Part shown: positions 21,725 to 32,885 of the stretch, in pieces
Position numbering within the stretch: position 1 is the stretch's first letter
How the letters are laid out: every line of letters begins with the position of its first letter
NCBI GenBank assembly: GCA_951799405.1
Contig: OX637336.1
Location: 20,255,479-20,319,478 of the forward strand
From: Agapetus fuscipes
Taxonomy: Eukaryota > Arthropoda > Insecta > Trichoptera > Glossosomatidae
Reading direction: 5' to 3'
Length of the DNA stretch: 64,000 nucleotides
Translations under genes and position numbers: made by a program
The notes under the pieces: model-generated
Told to the model about the DNA's origin: nothing
What the model saw: the letters and a program-made list of their open reading frames with translations, nothing else
Database searches by the model: none

Positions 21725-22165
21725 CACAATACCAACGTCACCCCTGTTTCAGGAAAAGTTGGCAAAAGTTGCAGGGTTAATGCTCATTTAAGATTTTGAT
21801 TTTAATTTGTAAGAAGGTACAAATGACTTATAGGTTGGTATGCGGCTGACCACCCATGCTGTAAAAATGGTTCACTTTGCCAATGTCACCCCTGTTTCAG
21901 GGAAGGACGGCAAGAGTTGGAGGGTGTATGTCCAGTTGAGATTTGTTTTTTTTATATTGTAGGTTCACATGCGGCATGTGCAAGCACGAACTTGTACGTG
22001 TCTGCTTGTGAAAATGCATGTTATGTTAATGTCCAATGTTACATATCTTTGCAACTTAGATTAGATTAGAATAGATTAGATTACAGTATTTGTATTTGTA
22101 TTTGTAGGCACGACCTTACTCGTGTCTGTTTGTGGGCATCCGCTTAATAGGAATCTTTCATCGCA
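21725..22165 (+). mobile_element. T unit interrupted by a younger T
   Basis: An older T starts at 21725 (CCAACGTCACCCCTGTTTCA) and resumes at about 22095 (TAGGCACGACCTTACTCGTG). A complete ATTAG-tail T in the same orientation lies between (21826-22085). Confidence 0.7.
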
Positions 22166-22203
22166 GTTTTCATCAAAATAGTCTTCATCATTGCACTTTC
22201 GCA

Positions 22204-22240
22204 CTGAAGAAGCTCATCATAGATATGGGCGAAACGCCCG
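22204..22240 (+). ncRNA. Hammerhead-like motif, incomplete
   Basis: CTGAAGA, a 6-bp stem GCTCAT/ATGGGC (one G-T pair) and GAAAC are present. The expected ACGUC closing segment is ACGCC, removing the U16.1. A related sequence is at 45123. Probably inactive. Confidence 0.45.
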
Positions 22241-22390
22241 GAAGCTCCAGCTCCCACAGACCTTAACAGATTTCGGAAAACATCTCTCCAGCATACTCAA
22301 TATGTTGTTAAATATGATACAAATTAAACGAATAATTTTGGTGTTTTTTTGGGTCAGACCATGATCGATTTGAAGCTTTTTTTATCTACC

Positions 22391-22430
22391 GACGCGACGT
22401 TTCGCTTTCACGAGCAGAAAGCATTCTCAA
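22391..22430 (-). ncRNA. Hammerhead-like motif, variant core
   Basis: Minus strand: CGC, CTTGAGAA in place of CUGANGA, stem GCTTTC/GAAAGC, GAAACGTC, then GCG pairing with the first CGC. The fold is clear, but the first core strand departs from the consensus. Confidence 0.4.
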
Positions 22431-22707
22431 GGCGAGCTATGTGTTTTTTTTTCCTGCCAATTACAAATAACGAGCGACCGCGAAGACAACGAAAACCATC
22501 ACGTCGCTATAAATCGCCTTCTTCTTGTGAAAGCGAAGTGTCTTCTACTTCTTTTTTTTCTGTATGGCGAATCCCGCGGAGAGCAGGAGCGCCAGTGTCA
22601 AGTTTACTAAGCGAAGTGTGAACAGAAAATAAAAGCTGCAAATAGACCACAGTCTATCGCGAAAAAAAGAAAAAAATATTTTCGTAAAAACACCAATCAT
22701 GAAAAGT

Positions 22708-22975
22708 TTTACACTTAATCTAATCTAAGTTGCAAAATATAAGTAATATTAGAGATTCACATTATGTATATGCAATTTGACAAAACAGACATGTATAAGT
22801 TCGCGCTTAGACATGCCGCATGTAGTCTTACAATATAAAAACCCGAATCTCAAATGAACATACACCCGCAACTCCTGCCGACCTTCCTTGAAACAGGGGT
22901 GACATTGGCAAAGTGAACCACTTTCTACAGCATGGGTGGTCAGCCGCATACCAACCTATAAGTCAAGGAAATCAA
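22708..22975 (-). mobile_element. T unit, full length
   Basis: Minus strand, from TTTCCTTGACTTATAGG to a tail of TTAGATTAGATTAAG. It shows the GCGGCTGACC variant of the core. Confidence 0.8.
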
Positions 22976-23417
22976 CTTTTAAAAACTCTTAAATCGGATC
23001 ACGCTTATATGGAGGTCTTACTACAACTGTATTTGTTATTGATGTGATGTACTACATGGAGAGTGTGTGTGTATGTCGGCCGTGTTTCAGTTGGGCCGGT
23101 CAGCGGCGTTAGCTTTGAAGTGGCGTTCTTTGTTCGGAGGGAGGATTAATAATGCACAAGTATGAATTTACACTTCTTATAATGTGGCTTTGATGGTCCA
23201 CTACCTAACAAAAACACCCACTAATGCTGCCAGCAGATGGTCAGCATTGCGTGACATTTTTGATTGTATGTATTCTTATGTTTTTTCATTTAACTTTCTA
23301 TTTATTTTTTCCACCTTAACCTACCGGTCTGTATGCAGACAACTTCAGACGGACAAAAAAAATGTGGGCAAGATTTGAATAGTGAAATAATTTATTGTAG
23401 CTCATTGTACAGTGTAC
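22976..23417. other. Unassigned stretch
   Basis: A somewhat GC-richer patch (23070-23150, GGCCGTGTTTCAGTTGGGCC) lies in AT-rich DNA. No family or frame is recognised. Confidence 0.35.
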
Positions 23418-23680
23418 TCGACCGATTCGTAGTCTAGTGGTAACACTTCAAACTCGTAAATTAAAGGTTGTGGGTTCGAATCCCAGCGGAGCACAAAAAA
23501 ATATACCATTTGTATTTTCAAATACGCTCTTCGCTGGGTTGAAAAATTCATACAACTTTACATACAGCAACTGAGTCTTGATTGAGTACTGGCGCTTTTT
23601 ATTGCGACGACTAAGCTCGCAGAGGGCTCTTGAGGTGTGATTCACACTAAAATACAATCACCAAATAAATAATCTTTAAT
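23418..23680 (+). mobile_element. SINE1b, full length
   Basis: Head CGACCGATTCGTAGTCTAG with a box-A-like TAGTCTAGTGG and box B GGTTCGAATCC, then the SINE1 body, then the SINE1b tail CTTGAGGTGTGATTCACAC and AAATAAATAATC. RNA polymerase III transcription is expected of the family. The tail matches LINE-F. Confidence 0.8.
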
Positions 23681-24194
23681 GGATCAGCCTCATACCAATC
23701 AATAAGTCAAGAACACATATAGTAAAAATTTGATCATAAAATGCAAAAAGTACAGACTTTTAAAATGAATATTTTTTATATTGTGATTTATGAAACAAAC
23801 TTGTAGCTTGAAGTCATTGTTTTTGATGTTCTACGCCTCCACACAACACTCTGGGCAAACACCGAAAAATGGCACGCATGGATGACCGTGTGTGGCGGTC
23901 ATAATAAACACATAAATTTATAATGAGTTTTGGTGAAGTGGGAAACGAAATAGCTTTTAATTCACAAAGTAATGGGTACGTATTATTATAAAACACTCTA
24001 TTTCTCGCTTTCAGTTATTCATACGTGGATTAAATTAGAAGAATAAACGTTAAATATATCTGTCAACTATTTTTGCCTCAAGATACACGTTTCAGTCAGT
24101 TCGATCAGTTCATTTATTTCATTCATGTCATAATCTAATGTAATAGAAATTCGTTGTAAGGGGCACATACAAAGCAATTTTTTTTTTTTAATCG

Positions 24195-24452
24195 TTCCTT
24201 GATTTTTAGGTTGGTATGCGGCTGACTACCAATGCTGTAAAAATGGTTCACTTTGCCAATGTCCCCCCTGTCTAAGGGAAGTACGGCAAGAGTTGCAGGG
24301 TGTATGTCCATTTAAGATTTGGTTTTTATGTTGAAGGTTCACATGCGGCATGTGTAAGCGAGAACTTGGACGTGTCTGGTTGTCAAAATGCATGTAATGT
24401 GAATCTCCAATGTAACACATCTTTGCAACTTAAATTAGATTAGATTAGATAA
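24195..24452 (+). mobile_element. T unit, ATTAG-tail subfamily
   Basis: It starts TTCCTTGATTTTTAGG and ends in GATTAGATTAGAT. The middle is GCGGCATGTGTAAGCG. Confidence 0.8.
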
Positions 24453-24559
24453 TCGACAATTCGTCTTCTTCATACCCCAGCGCAATTTTATTAAGGATCG
24501 TTGATTACAACGGTATTTCTTTTCTTCAGATGCTGCAACTCTTAATATGAATCGTGTGT

Positions 24560-24922
24560 TTTTATTTTACCATACCGTGGACGAACAGGTAGAGCTAGAA
24601 TCACTGCTGGGTCGGGCTACGATCATCGGGAAGGCCTTCCGCCGCTGAAAAATTATAGCATTGCATGAGCGTTCTGTGATACGCTTCTCCGCATGGAAGT
24701 GTACATACGGAACGGGTATGAGGATGGGTTTGCGCCACTGTTTATCATAAACATAGATTCTATCATTCTTTGCAGTATAAGACAAAGTAGGAAGGCTAAG
24801 TAACCCTTGCCGGTACCAATGATTTAGGTGAGAAATCGTTTGCAGCACCCATAATTTGATCGAACCCTAGCCCTCTGATTTTGAATGCAAGTATTCCACG
24901 TACTAAACCATCGACCAGACAT
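24560..24922 (-). mobile_element. SINE4 (tRNA-headed, SINE2-related head)
   Basis: The minus strand starts CTGGTCGATGGTTTAGTACG with box B GGTTCGATC. The body from about 24840 down to 24560 differs from SINE2. Only one copy is in the window, so the 3' boundary is approximate. Confidence 0.5.
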
Positions 24923-24927
24923 ACCAC

Positions 24928-25550
24928 CAATTTAATGCTTGAGTGTCTTATGTCCATCACAGATAATTTCATATGAGCAATGTTTGTATGTGTCCTGAAC
25001 CGATGTGTCTTATGAAAACTGGAAATTGATTTTATGAATATTTAAAACAACTCTCACATTACCATGTTAAACTTTTTTTTCTTAGCTTGGATGGTAAAAA
25101 TTTCATTGAAAGGTCATCTTTAAATCAAATGACACATAAGCCATCGGAGCGCATCGAGCTTAAAGTGTGCACGATGGTCCACAAAGCTTTGTTTGGAAAA
25201 ACACCCAAATATCTCGCTGATTTAATCAAACCAGTCACCCTCTGCAAAAAAAGCCTAACACTGCGCTCGGCTGACACTGGAGCCAAATCAAAAATTGAAG
25301 AACCGATAAGAAGAGTTAACAAAATGTTTGGAGAGCGTGCATTTGTAGTTGCTAGTCTTTTGGCTTAGAAACACCTGCCACATCATGTGAGAGAGCTAGA
25401 GGACCATGGAAAGTTCCGGAATGCACTAAAGAGAAGCGAATTCCTGGCATCATATGCACAAGCGTCCTTGGAGTGACTATATCACGAAACGGCGCTATAA
25501 AGAAAATATCAACTCATCATCATCAAGCCATACAAGCACTGGGGGAACTT
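24928..25550 (+). mobile_element. M element split by LINE-I
   Basis: The M left part runs to about 25130 (CATTGAAAGGTCATC, then AAATCAAATG) and the right TIR (CAAGCACTGGGGGAAC) lies at about 25525-25550. A CR1-like fragment separates them. Confidence 0.65.
25130..25520 (+). pseudogene. LINE-I (CR1/L2-like) C-terminal fragment
   Basis: The frame reads ERIELKVCTMVHKALFGKTP, YLADLI, TLRSAD and GERAFVVAS, the conserved C-terminal region of CR1/L2-type reverse transcriptases (HKALxGxxPxYLxDLI, FGxRAF). One in-frame stop at 25366 stands where this family usually has Trp. Beyond it the frame continues LPHHVRELEDHGKFRNALK to a natural stop at about 25474. Confidence 0.75.
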
Positions 25551-26110
25551 ACCGATCGTTGTTTTTGTCTCAACATATTAGAAAAATCATTTTGATAAAA
25601 ATGAAAATTTTTGAAACCCTAATGACTTTTTGTCAGACTTCCCTGACGTCGGCTATCAAAATTATAGGGTCGCTTGGCAAACACATTTCGGCAGAATAAT
25701 TCCAGCTATTAATATGAAATATTTACCTCTCGGAGCAAAGGGGTGAAATGTAAAGCTGCGAGCACAAGCCGCGTCTTCAGCGCGAGCAAACAGTGTAATG
25801 GCGTAGCAGATAATGGTGATGCGTGCGTTGTGTACACGGCACAATTGATTTTCATTTCGCCTTTGTTTGTATGCGATGTCACTCCCCAATTAAGATTACG
25901 GCAAAAGTTGCTTTGTGCCGCGCCAAGTCTGGCGGAAGAAGGCGGTGATGAGATTAAATGATACAAGAAGATGTTGGTGTTGCTGTGACTCTATCGTGAT
26001 TCCACTAGGGGTTGCCTAAGCCTTTCTCAAGCTGCCTTTACTTATTGTTTTCTTTAATTTCATCTTTAACATCACTGTTTTCATGCATTTCTATAACTTC
26101 CTCTACAGAC

Positions 26111-26568
26111 CAGGGGTGGAAGTCTCGACGGCTGTCTATAGATCTCACCATACTAATTTGAAAATAGGACGGAATAAACATGGAGGCGTATCAACAGCAA
26201 TAATCTAATTTGCAAATATATATGAACGTTCCGAGCTCATATCAAATTCATGCCCACAAACAGACACGTGTAGGTTCGTGCTTACAAATGCTAAATGTGT
26301 ACTTGAAAATTAAAATTTAATACTCAAACGAACATAAGCCCTGCAACTTTTCCAACCTTCGTTGAAACACGGGTGACATTGACAAAGTAAACCGTTTTTT
26401 ACAGCATGCGTGGTCAGCCACATAAGAACATATAAGTCAAGGAATAGAAGCTAATTCATTTGACATGGAACAACAATCAGCTGTTCAGGAACCGCCATGT
26501 TTTATTCCATTTTGCGTTCAAGTAGGTACGGTAACATCTGCCGACAGCCGTCGAGACTTCCACCCCTG
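26111..26568. mobile_element. hAT-like TIR element with a T insertion
   Basis: The ends are near-exact inverse repeats of about 27 bp starting CAGGGGTGGAAGTCTCGACG. A T unit (26200-26446, minus) fills much of the interior. No 8-bp target duplication is evident and there is no transposase frame. Confidence 0.65.
26200..26446 (-). mobile_element. T unit
   Basis: Minus strand, starting TTCCTTGACTTATATG, diverged from the consensus. It lies inside the TIR element at 26111-26568. Confidence 0.75.
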
Positions 26569-26627
26569 AGAGATCCCAACTGTTCGTTCTTACTATTGAA
26601 TGAAACTTACAATTATGACTTTAGTGA

Positions 26628-26890
26628 TTTAATCTAATCTAATCTAATCTAATCTAATCTAAGCTGCAAGGATATATACCATTTAAGATTTATATAAATT
26701 ATATAAAATGCATTCCCACAAGCAGACATGTATAATTTCGCGCTAACACATGCCGCATGTAGACCTACATTATAAGAACCCATCTCAAATGAACACAAGC
26801 CCTGCAACTCTTGCCGTCCTTCCCTGAGACAGGGGTGACATTGGCAAAGTGAACCATTTTTTCACAGTATGGGTGGTCAGCCGCATACTT
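26628..26890 (-). mobile_element. T unit with long ATTAG tail, 5' end clipped
   Basis: Minus strand; six TTAGA repeats at the 3' end (26628-26660) and the core up to TATGCGGCTGACCACCC. The TTCCTTGACTTATAGG start is missing. Confidence 0.75.
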
Positions 26891-27252
26891 AACTTTTTAG
26901 ATATTAGACGAAACGGTGTAAGAGAACTTACATAATTATCGATGTTTCTTCAGCGATTTAGCCAAAGTCTTTAAGAGACACCTTCTCTGCGCGACGACTG
27001 AGGATGAACTGATTTTTTATGCCAAAAGTTGTCACAATCATATCACTGCGTACCCTAGAACGAAGATAATATTATGCTTAATATTATAAAAATAATTATT
27101 ACTTTAATTTTATTTTGGATCAATGCCACTAGATGGCACTTTGTTACCCATACATGCTAAAAAAGTTTATTTACTAAAATAATTATAATTGTCAATACGT
27201 GATAACCAAATATAAATATATTTTAATTTTAAGTTAATTCATTTCAATACAC

Positions 27253-27593
27253 TGTCGCGAACTTGAAATACGTGGGCTTATACAAGCATACATCATAATA
27301 TGACGGACTATGAAATCAAAGTGACTACGCACACATATGCACGAACTATAGAACCATCTAGGAGTATTCCATGATTGTATTCGTACACATAACGTACTGG
27401 TGGTAGAATGATCTAGTGAATGGAAGAAAGAACCCTCTGGTTCCCTATAAAAGAGATCAAAATGTTTTGGACAGTAGAGGCAAGAGAGCAATTCGCTGAG
27501 TAACACCTTTAAACAGTGATTGCCAAGTTGTGAAATTATTTGTGAAAATTCAATTCTGTAAAAATAAATTATGGCATTTTAATTAAAAGATAA
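27253..27593 (+). mobile_element. Solo LTR, family 3
   Basis: It starts TGTCGCGAACTTGAAATACG. A TATA box (CCTATAAAAGAG, about 27452) is followed about 110 bp later by AAATAAATT, the LTR promoter/polyadenylation layout. The inverse copy is at 42660-42964. No internal region is present. Confidence 0.55.
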
Positions 27594-27604
27594 TTCAGCA
27601 GAAA

Positions 27605-28105
27605 ATGTAACAATATTGTTACCGACTTTGATGTATGGAAATGAAGCATGTACAGTGAATGATAGTGAAATGAGTAAAGTATGTACACGACAAGAGAAAC
27701 TCTAAGGGATAGAGCTAGGAATGAATGGGTAAAAAAATAATGTAATTTGAAAGAGGATGTGAAAGTTAAGGTACAAAAGAATGTGATGAAATGGTTTGGG
27801 CATTTGGAAAGAATGAATGATGATAGACTAACGAAGTATTTATCCAAAGGAAGTGTGAAAGGAAAAAGAGGAAAAGGGACGACCGAGAAAAGTATGGAGT
27901 GATCAGATTGAGGAGATTGTGAAAGAATGGGATATACAAAGTGAGCGTAAAAGAGTAAAATGCATGAAAAAGGTGATGGATATGAATGAATTGAAAGAGG
28001 TATGTAAGGATAAGAAAAACTGGAGGCCGCTCTGCAGAGACTCTGGCCACCCCTTGCAAAATGGTGACAGAGTTACAGTAAAAGTTACAGTTACAGATCT
28101 TTGTT
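27605..28105 (+). pseudogene. LINE-C 3' copy, decayed
   Basis: Successive frames give PTLMYGNEACTVNDSEMSKV, KWFGHLERMNDDRLTK and KEWDIQSERKRVKCMKKVMD, an RTE-like C-terminus with several frameshifts. It ends in a short 3' UTR (GGCCACCCCTTGCAAAATGG) and an AGTTAC-type tail at about 28070-28097. Confidence 0.75.
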
Positions 28106-28348
28106 TTTATAGAATGGTTGTTGTTTTAACTAAAGACTAATTTCAAATAGCAATTCTTGTTATTTCCAAACAAATACATTCAGTTATTCTCATTTCTCCG
28201 ATACTCTATAATTTGTATTTGTAATTTCTTGTTTTTGTATCTCAGTCAGCTGTGCTTTCCCATCAAACAGTATTTAAATGAGTTATGTATCTGATACCGA
28301 GTATCACTTTGCTGTAGCTGGTATTTCTTTGAATATCAGTAACGAGTT

Positions 28349-28475
28349 CGCCCCCTTAGTGCTTGTTTGTCTAATCTCCATCAGAGGTAATTTCACATGA
28401 GCAATGTTTGTATACTTGTATCTGTACTGAACCACTTTTTTCTTATGAAAACTGGATATTGATTTAAATAAATTG
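28349..28475 (+). mobile_element. M element, left part only
   Basis: The TIR CGCCCCCTTAGTGCTTGTTT and about 110 bp of M body are present; the right half is missing. Confidence 0.65.
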
Positions 28476-28689
28476 CACAGAATCTGTACTCGACTTTCTT
28501 GCAAAAATTAACCCACTGTATGACGTATGTAAAGCTAGAATCATCTACCAGCTTATGCAGTTTCAATGAAAATATAATATATCGATAATAAATCAATTTT
28601 ATTCCACCGCGGTGTGTACCTGCATGCTCGTACAATATGGATAAAGCCATTAAAATTATTAAGTGAATAAAAAATATTTGGATGATTTA

Positions 28690-28780
28690 TTTGGTGAGCG
28701 CCGTTTTGTGTGAATCACAACTCAAGAGCCCTCTGCAAGGTTGGTCTTCTCTGGAAAAAGCGCCAATTACACAAGAAAGA
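28690..28780 (-). mobile_element. SINE1b 3' end
   Basis: The minus strand carries the SINE1b tail (CTTGAGTTGTGATTCACAC) and the adjacent body. It abuts a T unit. Confidence 0.65.
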
Positions 28781-29745
28781 TCCTTGACTTATAGGTTGGT
28801 ATGAAGCTGACCTCTGTACTGTACTGTACTGTATCCTGCCGCCGTTCCACTAGGGGTGACCGGTACCTCTGCAGATGCGCCTCCACTTTTTTCTGCCCTA
28901 ACAAACCACTTTTATTTCCTCAATATTCATCACCTTTTTCATACACACTCTTCTCTTATTCTCACTCTGCAGAATCCATTCTTTCGCAATCTCACCTATT
29001 TGGTCTAACCATTCTTTCCTCAGCCTTCCCCTTCCGCGCTTTCCTCTGACATTTCCTTTGTACACTTTCTTCGTTAGTTGTTCATCATCCTTTCTTTCAA
29101 GATGTCTGAACCATCTCATTGTACTTTTTTGTACTTTCATTCTCATATTCTCTTTTATACCACACTCGTTCATCACTCAAGCATTACGTACTCTATCACT
29201 CTGTGTCTTTCCAGCCATTGCTCTCAGGTAAGCCATTTCAACCGTACTTACATACTTTACTCAGCTCACATTCATTAAGCCTCACTTCCACCAACCAATA
29301 TGCCATTGTGGACCGCCGATCTCTTATTCTTCGTAAGTTTCCTATTTCTTGCAATTCTTCCAATCGTTTCCATCACACTTCTTCCTCTACTAGCGCGCTT
29401 TTCCAATTATTTCGTCAATTTCGCATTCGACTCAAACTTGCTTCCCAGATAATCAAATTCTTTCACGACCTCCACTCTTTTTTCATTCAGTCTTATCTCA
29501 ATTTTCTCGCATTTCTCAGTCCTCCCAAAGTGTAAAAAATAATTCACTTTGTCAATGTCACCCCTGTTTCAAGGAAGGTCGGCAAGAGTTGCAGGTTTTA
29601 TGTTCATTTGAGATTTGGTTTTAATTTGTAAGTACAAATTCAGCATTCGTAAGCGCGAACTTACACGTACCTGTTTGTGGGCATGCATTTCATATTAGTT
29701 TTGAATGTTTATATTTCATTGCAACTTATATTCTAGATTATTATA
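28781..29745 (+). mobile_element. T unit split by LINE-B
   Basis: The T start (TCCTTGACTTATAGGTTGG) ends at GCTGACCTC near 28815. The T core resumes at GTGTAAAAAATAATTCAC near 29531 and runs to 29745. A minus-strand LINE-B lies between; CCTC is present at both junctions. Confidence 0.75.
28816..29527 (-). pseudogene. LINE-B 3' copy, decayed, inserted in T
   Basis: The minus strand shows the same segments as the better copy at 40600-41370 (CGIKENMRMKVQKSTMRWF, GKRGRGRLRKEWLDQIG), with frameshifts and stops. It ends in a tail of TACAG repeats at 28818-28832. Confidence 0.75.
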
Positions 29746-29749
29746 GATG

Positions 29750-30985
29750 GTCATTAAACCCTTCTGTATGCAAACTAGGACTTTGTATGGTGGGTACACT
29801 TTTTAGTTATATTTTGAAAAAGTAACGACTGATTATTATTGGTATTTATAAAATTTCAAGAATCGCAGCCTTTTATCTATTTTTAACCCTTTGACTACCA
29901 AGAAAATTGCTAATACATTTTGTATGGAAAATTTTCACTTTGTATGGCGGCTATACTTTTGATTCACTTTTTGGAAAAAATAATGATGGCAATATATAGG
30001 TTATTATTATTGTTTTACATTTGTGCTACATTATTTTTTTATCAACCCTCTAACTGCCGAGAATTTTTCCATTATTTTTTTCTTTTATATGGCAACTCCC
30101 TAAACCGAGATTATGATGAAGAAATGATTATAATTATTAGATAGCACTATTATAAAAATGGATTCACAAAAAATTTAAGAAAAATCGTCGGAGCCGTTTT
30201 TGAGAAAATCGCATTTTAAATTTTCAGCTCTTCGGAAGCCATCTTGAATTCTCAAAAAAGTAAAAAAAAAATGATTACGAATTAAATTAATAAGCTTGTT
30301 CTTTCTATCAAATCTAAAACAAATTTAAATATCTTGCATTTTAATAGGTTTTTGTAATATTTTCGATTTAAAATTTCAGGTCGTGTAAACGGTGCTTTAT
30401 ATTTATTTTTTCAAAAATTTTTTTTTGTAAATTTGTGCAAATTTATGTTGTCCATAATATTGTAGAACATTATATTTTTTTGACGCCTTAACTTTCGAGA
30501 AAATCACAATCGTTTGTTTTTTTCATATGGCAGCCCATAGACACAGATTAGTAAGAGTGTTGTCATAACTAATTTATTAAGTTAAAAATTAATTAGTGGC
30601 AACTCTGAAAATTTAAGAAAAATTCTTGGAGTCGTTTATGAGAAAAGTGCAATTTTATGTTTTTTTTGTATGGCAGCCATCTTGAATTTTCAAGTTGGTG
30701 TAATGCCATGTTATTCATACTTAATACATGTCCAAAAAAGTTGATGTAGCCAAAATTTGGTATCTCTAGGTCTTATACTTTGGAAAGTGACACACACACA
30801 TACATACATACATACATACATACATACATACATACACACATACATACATACAGACGGACGTTTTTGAAAGATAGTGTTTTTTGGCATGTCCTGCACCAGG
30901 ACAACTCATTTCCGTGAAAACCTCGAAATTTTTTTTTCACACCAAATCATAACTTTCTTTATAGCCTTCGGCTATAGCAAGAAAG
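29750..30985. other. Unassigned AT-rich repeat-like block ending in a hairpin
   Basis: Phrases such as TTTGTATGG, CGGCCATC-like blocks and AAGAAAAAT recur several times, suggesting one large old repeat. It contains a CATA microsatellite (30786-30850) and ends with a hairpin, ACTTTCTTTATAGCC-TTC-GGCTATAGCAAGAAAGT in outline (30951-30987). No coding frame. Confidence 0.4.
30786..30850. repeat. CATA microsatellite
   Basis: (CATA)n preceded by a CA run and followed by CAGACGGACG. Confidence 0.9.
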
Positions 30986-31267
30986 TAAAAATATTTAAAA
31001 CAACTCTCACATTATCGTGTTTTACGTTTTTTTCTTGACTCAAATTGTGTAGACCCTGATTCTTACGACAATATTATTGAAAGGTCATCTATAATCTAAG
31101 ATCCAAGATATATGAAAATTCAAAACTCATATCAAATGCATGCCCACAAACAGACACGTGTAAGTTCTTAAGTAAGCGCTTACCAATGCTGAATGTGTAC
31201 TTACAAAAAAACCAACCTTGAAATGAACAAAAACCCTGCAATTTTTGCCAACCTACCCTGAAACAGA

Positions 31268-31445
31268 GGTGTTGTCTTGTCTTGTATTCTGCTGTCATTC
31301 CTCTAGGGATGGCCGGTACCTCCACACAAGTGCCTCCACTTGACTCTGTCCTTGCATACTTCTTTCATCTCATCTAATTTCATCACTCTTTTCATGCAAG
31401 CTCTTATCTTGTTTCCACTCTGTAAGTTCTATTCATTCACCATGA
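31268..31445 (-). pseudogene. LINE-D 3' end
   Basis: Minus strand: C-terminal codons (KDRVKWRHLCGG-like), the UTR block GTACCGGCCATCCC and an AAGAC-type tail. Its closest relatives are 51985-52235 (minus) and 39229-39785 (plus). Confidence 0.65.
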
Positions 31446-31489
31446 CATTGGAAAAGTGAACCATTTTTTACAGTAATGGTGATAATAAT

Positions 31490-31927
31490 AATAATACAGT
31501 ATTTTTATAGCGCCTTTTCATGACTCTTGGTCATCCCAAAGGCGCTTGCTCATATGAGCGCGCGAACAGGTGGGTCTTCAACCCCTTTCTAAAAGTACTC
31601 TCCAGATCCATTTCGCGCAGGTCATCTGGGAGGCCGTTCCATATCGTTGGAGCAGCCACCTTGAAGGCTCGATCTCCAAAAACGGTCTTCTTTTTCCTTC
31701 TTGGAAACTCTAGCCGACTGCGACATGATGCTGCTGATCGCAGTGTTGCTGTTCTGCTGCTTGTGGTGGCTGGAGTTATCATATCCTTTAAATATTTCGG
31801 TGCGGTCCCACGCAGGCTCTTGAAGACCAGCAACCCTATCTTATACTGGACCCGTTCATGAATCTTGAGCCAGTGAAGAGACTTCAGGTGCGGCGTAATA
31901 TGGCAAAACTTTGAGGCACCATGATCA
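31490..31927 (-). pseudogene. LINE-E (CR1/L2-like) C-terminal fragment
   Basis: The minus strand is open from the truncation point (LHWLKIHERVQYKIGLLVFK) to a stop at 31531. It shows TAPKYLKDMI, TLRSAASCRSRLEFPRR and FGDRAFKVAAPTIWNGLPDD, then LKTHLFARSY, a complete CR1/L2-type C-terminus. A short UTR and ATT repeats follow. The frame is undamaged over 130 codons but 5'-truncated. Confidence 0.82.
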
Positions 31928-31945
31928 TTCTCATAAAAAAAAACG

Positions 31946-32256
31946 CAACTAAGCTACACATATAGTGTAACTTCTTGCCGCGTTATCGCATGTGGCGAGT
32001 TGAACCTATTTATTTTTACAGATAAGGGGGCCGGCCTTACGCCAACCACTTCAGTTGAAGTGGGGGTTTCCCAGCTCCCGAGGGGGCTGGTACTCATTTC
32101 TTGTGAAGGCTGAGTAAACCTTGCTAGTATTTTTATTATGGGGTTTGAAATAAACACCGAAATAGGATATCATTTCTGACACCCTCCTCGGTGGGATTCG
32201 AACCCGGGCTCACGGGTTAGAATGCGAGCACTTTACCAACTGAGCTATCGACCGGA
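31946..32256 (-). mobile_element. SINE2, full length
   Basis: Minus strand: head CCGGTCGATAGCTCAGTTGG with box A, box B GGTTCGAATCCC, a long body with AACCCCCACTTCAACTGAAG, and the 3' end ATGTGTAGCTTAGTTG. This is the best intact SINE2 in the window. Confidence 0.85.
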
Positions 32257-32629
32257 CAATTATTTGTATGGACCAGTATTTCATACCAACCTATAAGTCA
32301 TGTTTGACTCACATGGAAGGTAAGCCAAACAAGCACTGTGGAGACGAGCTGTCTGTAGTTGTATGTAATTTTAATTTACTGCAATTAACAGGGTACATCA
32401 AACATGCCACTATATATACTCTCAAACAAAGTGATTAAAAACAACCCCACACGCTAAAACAATTAGTTTATGTTGAAGTATGAATATTTGATCAAGTTGT
32501 GTGCTTTTTCAATACGTGTAAAGTTATTGTAAAATTAATTAAAGTTTCTGAACATTTGCAGGTCGAGTGGTCTTTTAATCCAAGGTGCCTGAATTTACAA
32601 CAGTATCATAATATTTATCTTACAATGCG

Positions 32630-32835
32630 CCAATTCTCAAGCAAGACCCAGTTGCTGTAAGGCTGGATGGACCTTTGGTGGCCGGTCATTGGTAAAGGTT
32701 TACGAATTTTTCTATCCAGCGAAGAGAAAATTTGAAAATTTAAATGGTATATTTTTTGTGCTCCGCCGTGATTCGAACCCACAACCTTCCATTCAGAGTC
32801 CGAAGTGTTACCACTGAACTATGGACCGGTCCAGT
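32630..32835 (-). mobile_element. SINE1, head and body
   Basis: Minus strand: GGACCGGTCCATAGTTCAGT, box B GGTTCGAATC, body to TGAGAATTGGCGC. The 3' tail is missing. Confidence 0.8.
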
Positions 32836-32885
32836 AGATTCATGAAGTTTTATTTCTGTAAATTTAAATAAATTCTGTGTTTTTG

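Larger units (their letters stand above)
30990..32350. mobile_element. Multi-level nest: M containing T containing LINE-D, LINE-E and SINE2
   Basis: M body at 30990-31085 and M right end at 32299-32350 flank everything. Within, a minus-strand T runs 31087-31267, 31447-31475 and 32270-32298. The T gaps hold LINE-D (31268-31445, minus), LINE-E (31490-31927, minus) and SINE2 (31946-32256, minus). The order of flanking pieces gives the insertion order. Confidence 0.7.

Noticed and set aside
22349..22621. 90-codon frame ending in a basic, Ser-rich region
   Set aside because: It overlaps the variant hammerhead-like repeat on the other strand and has no domain or homologous copy in the window.
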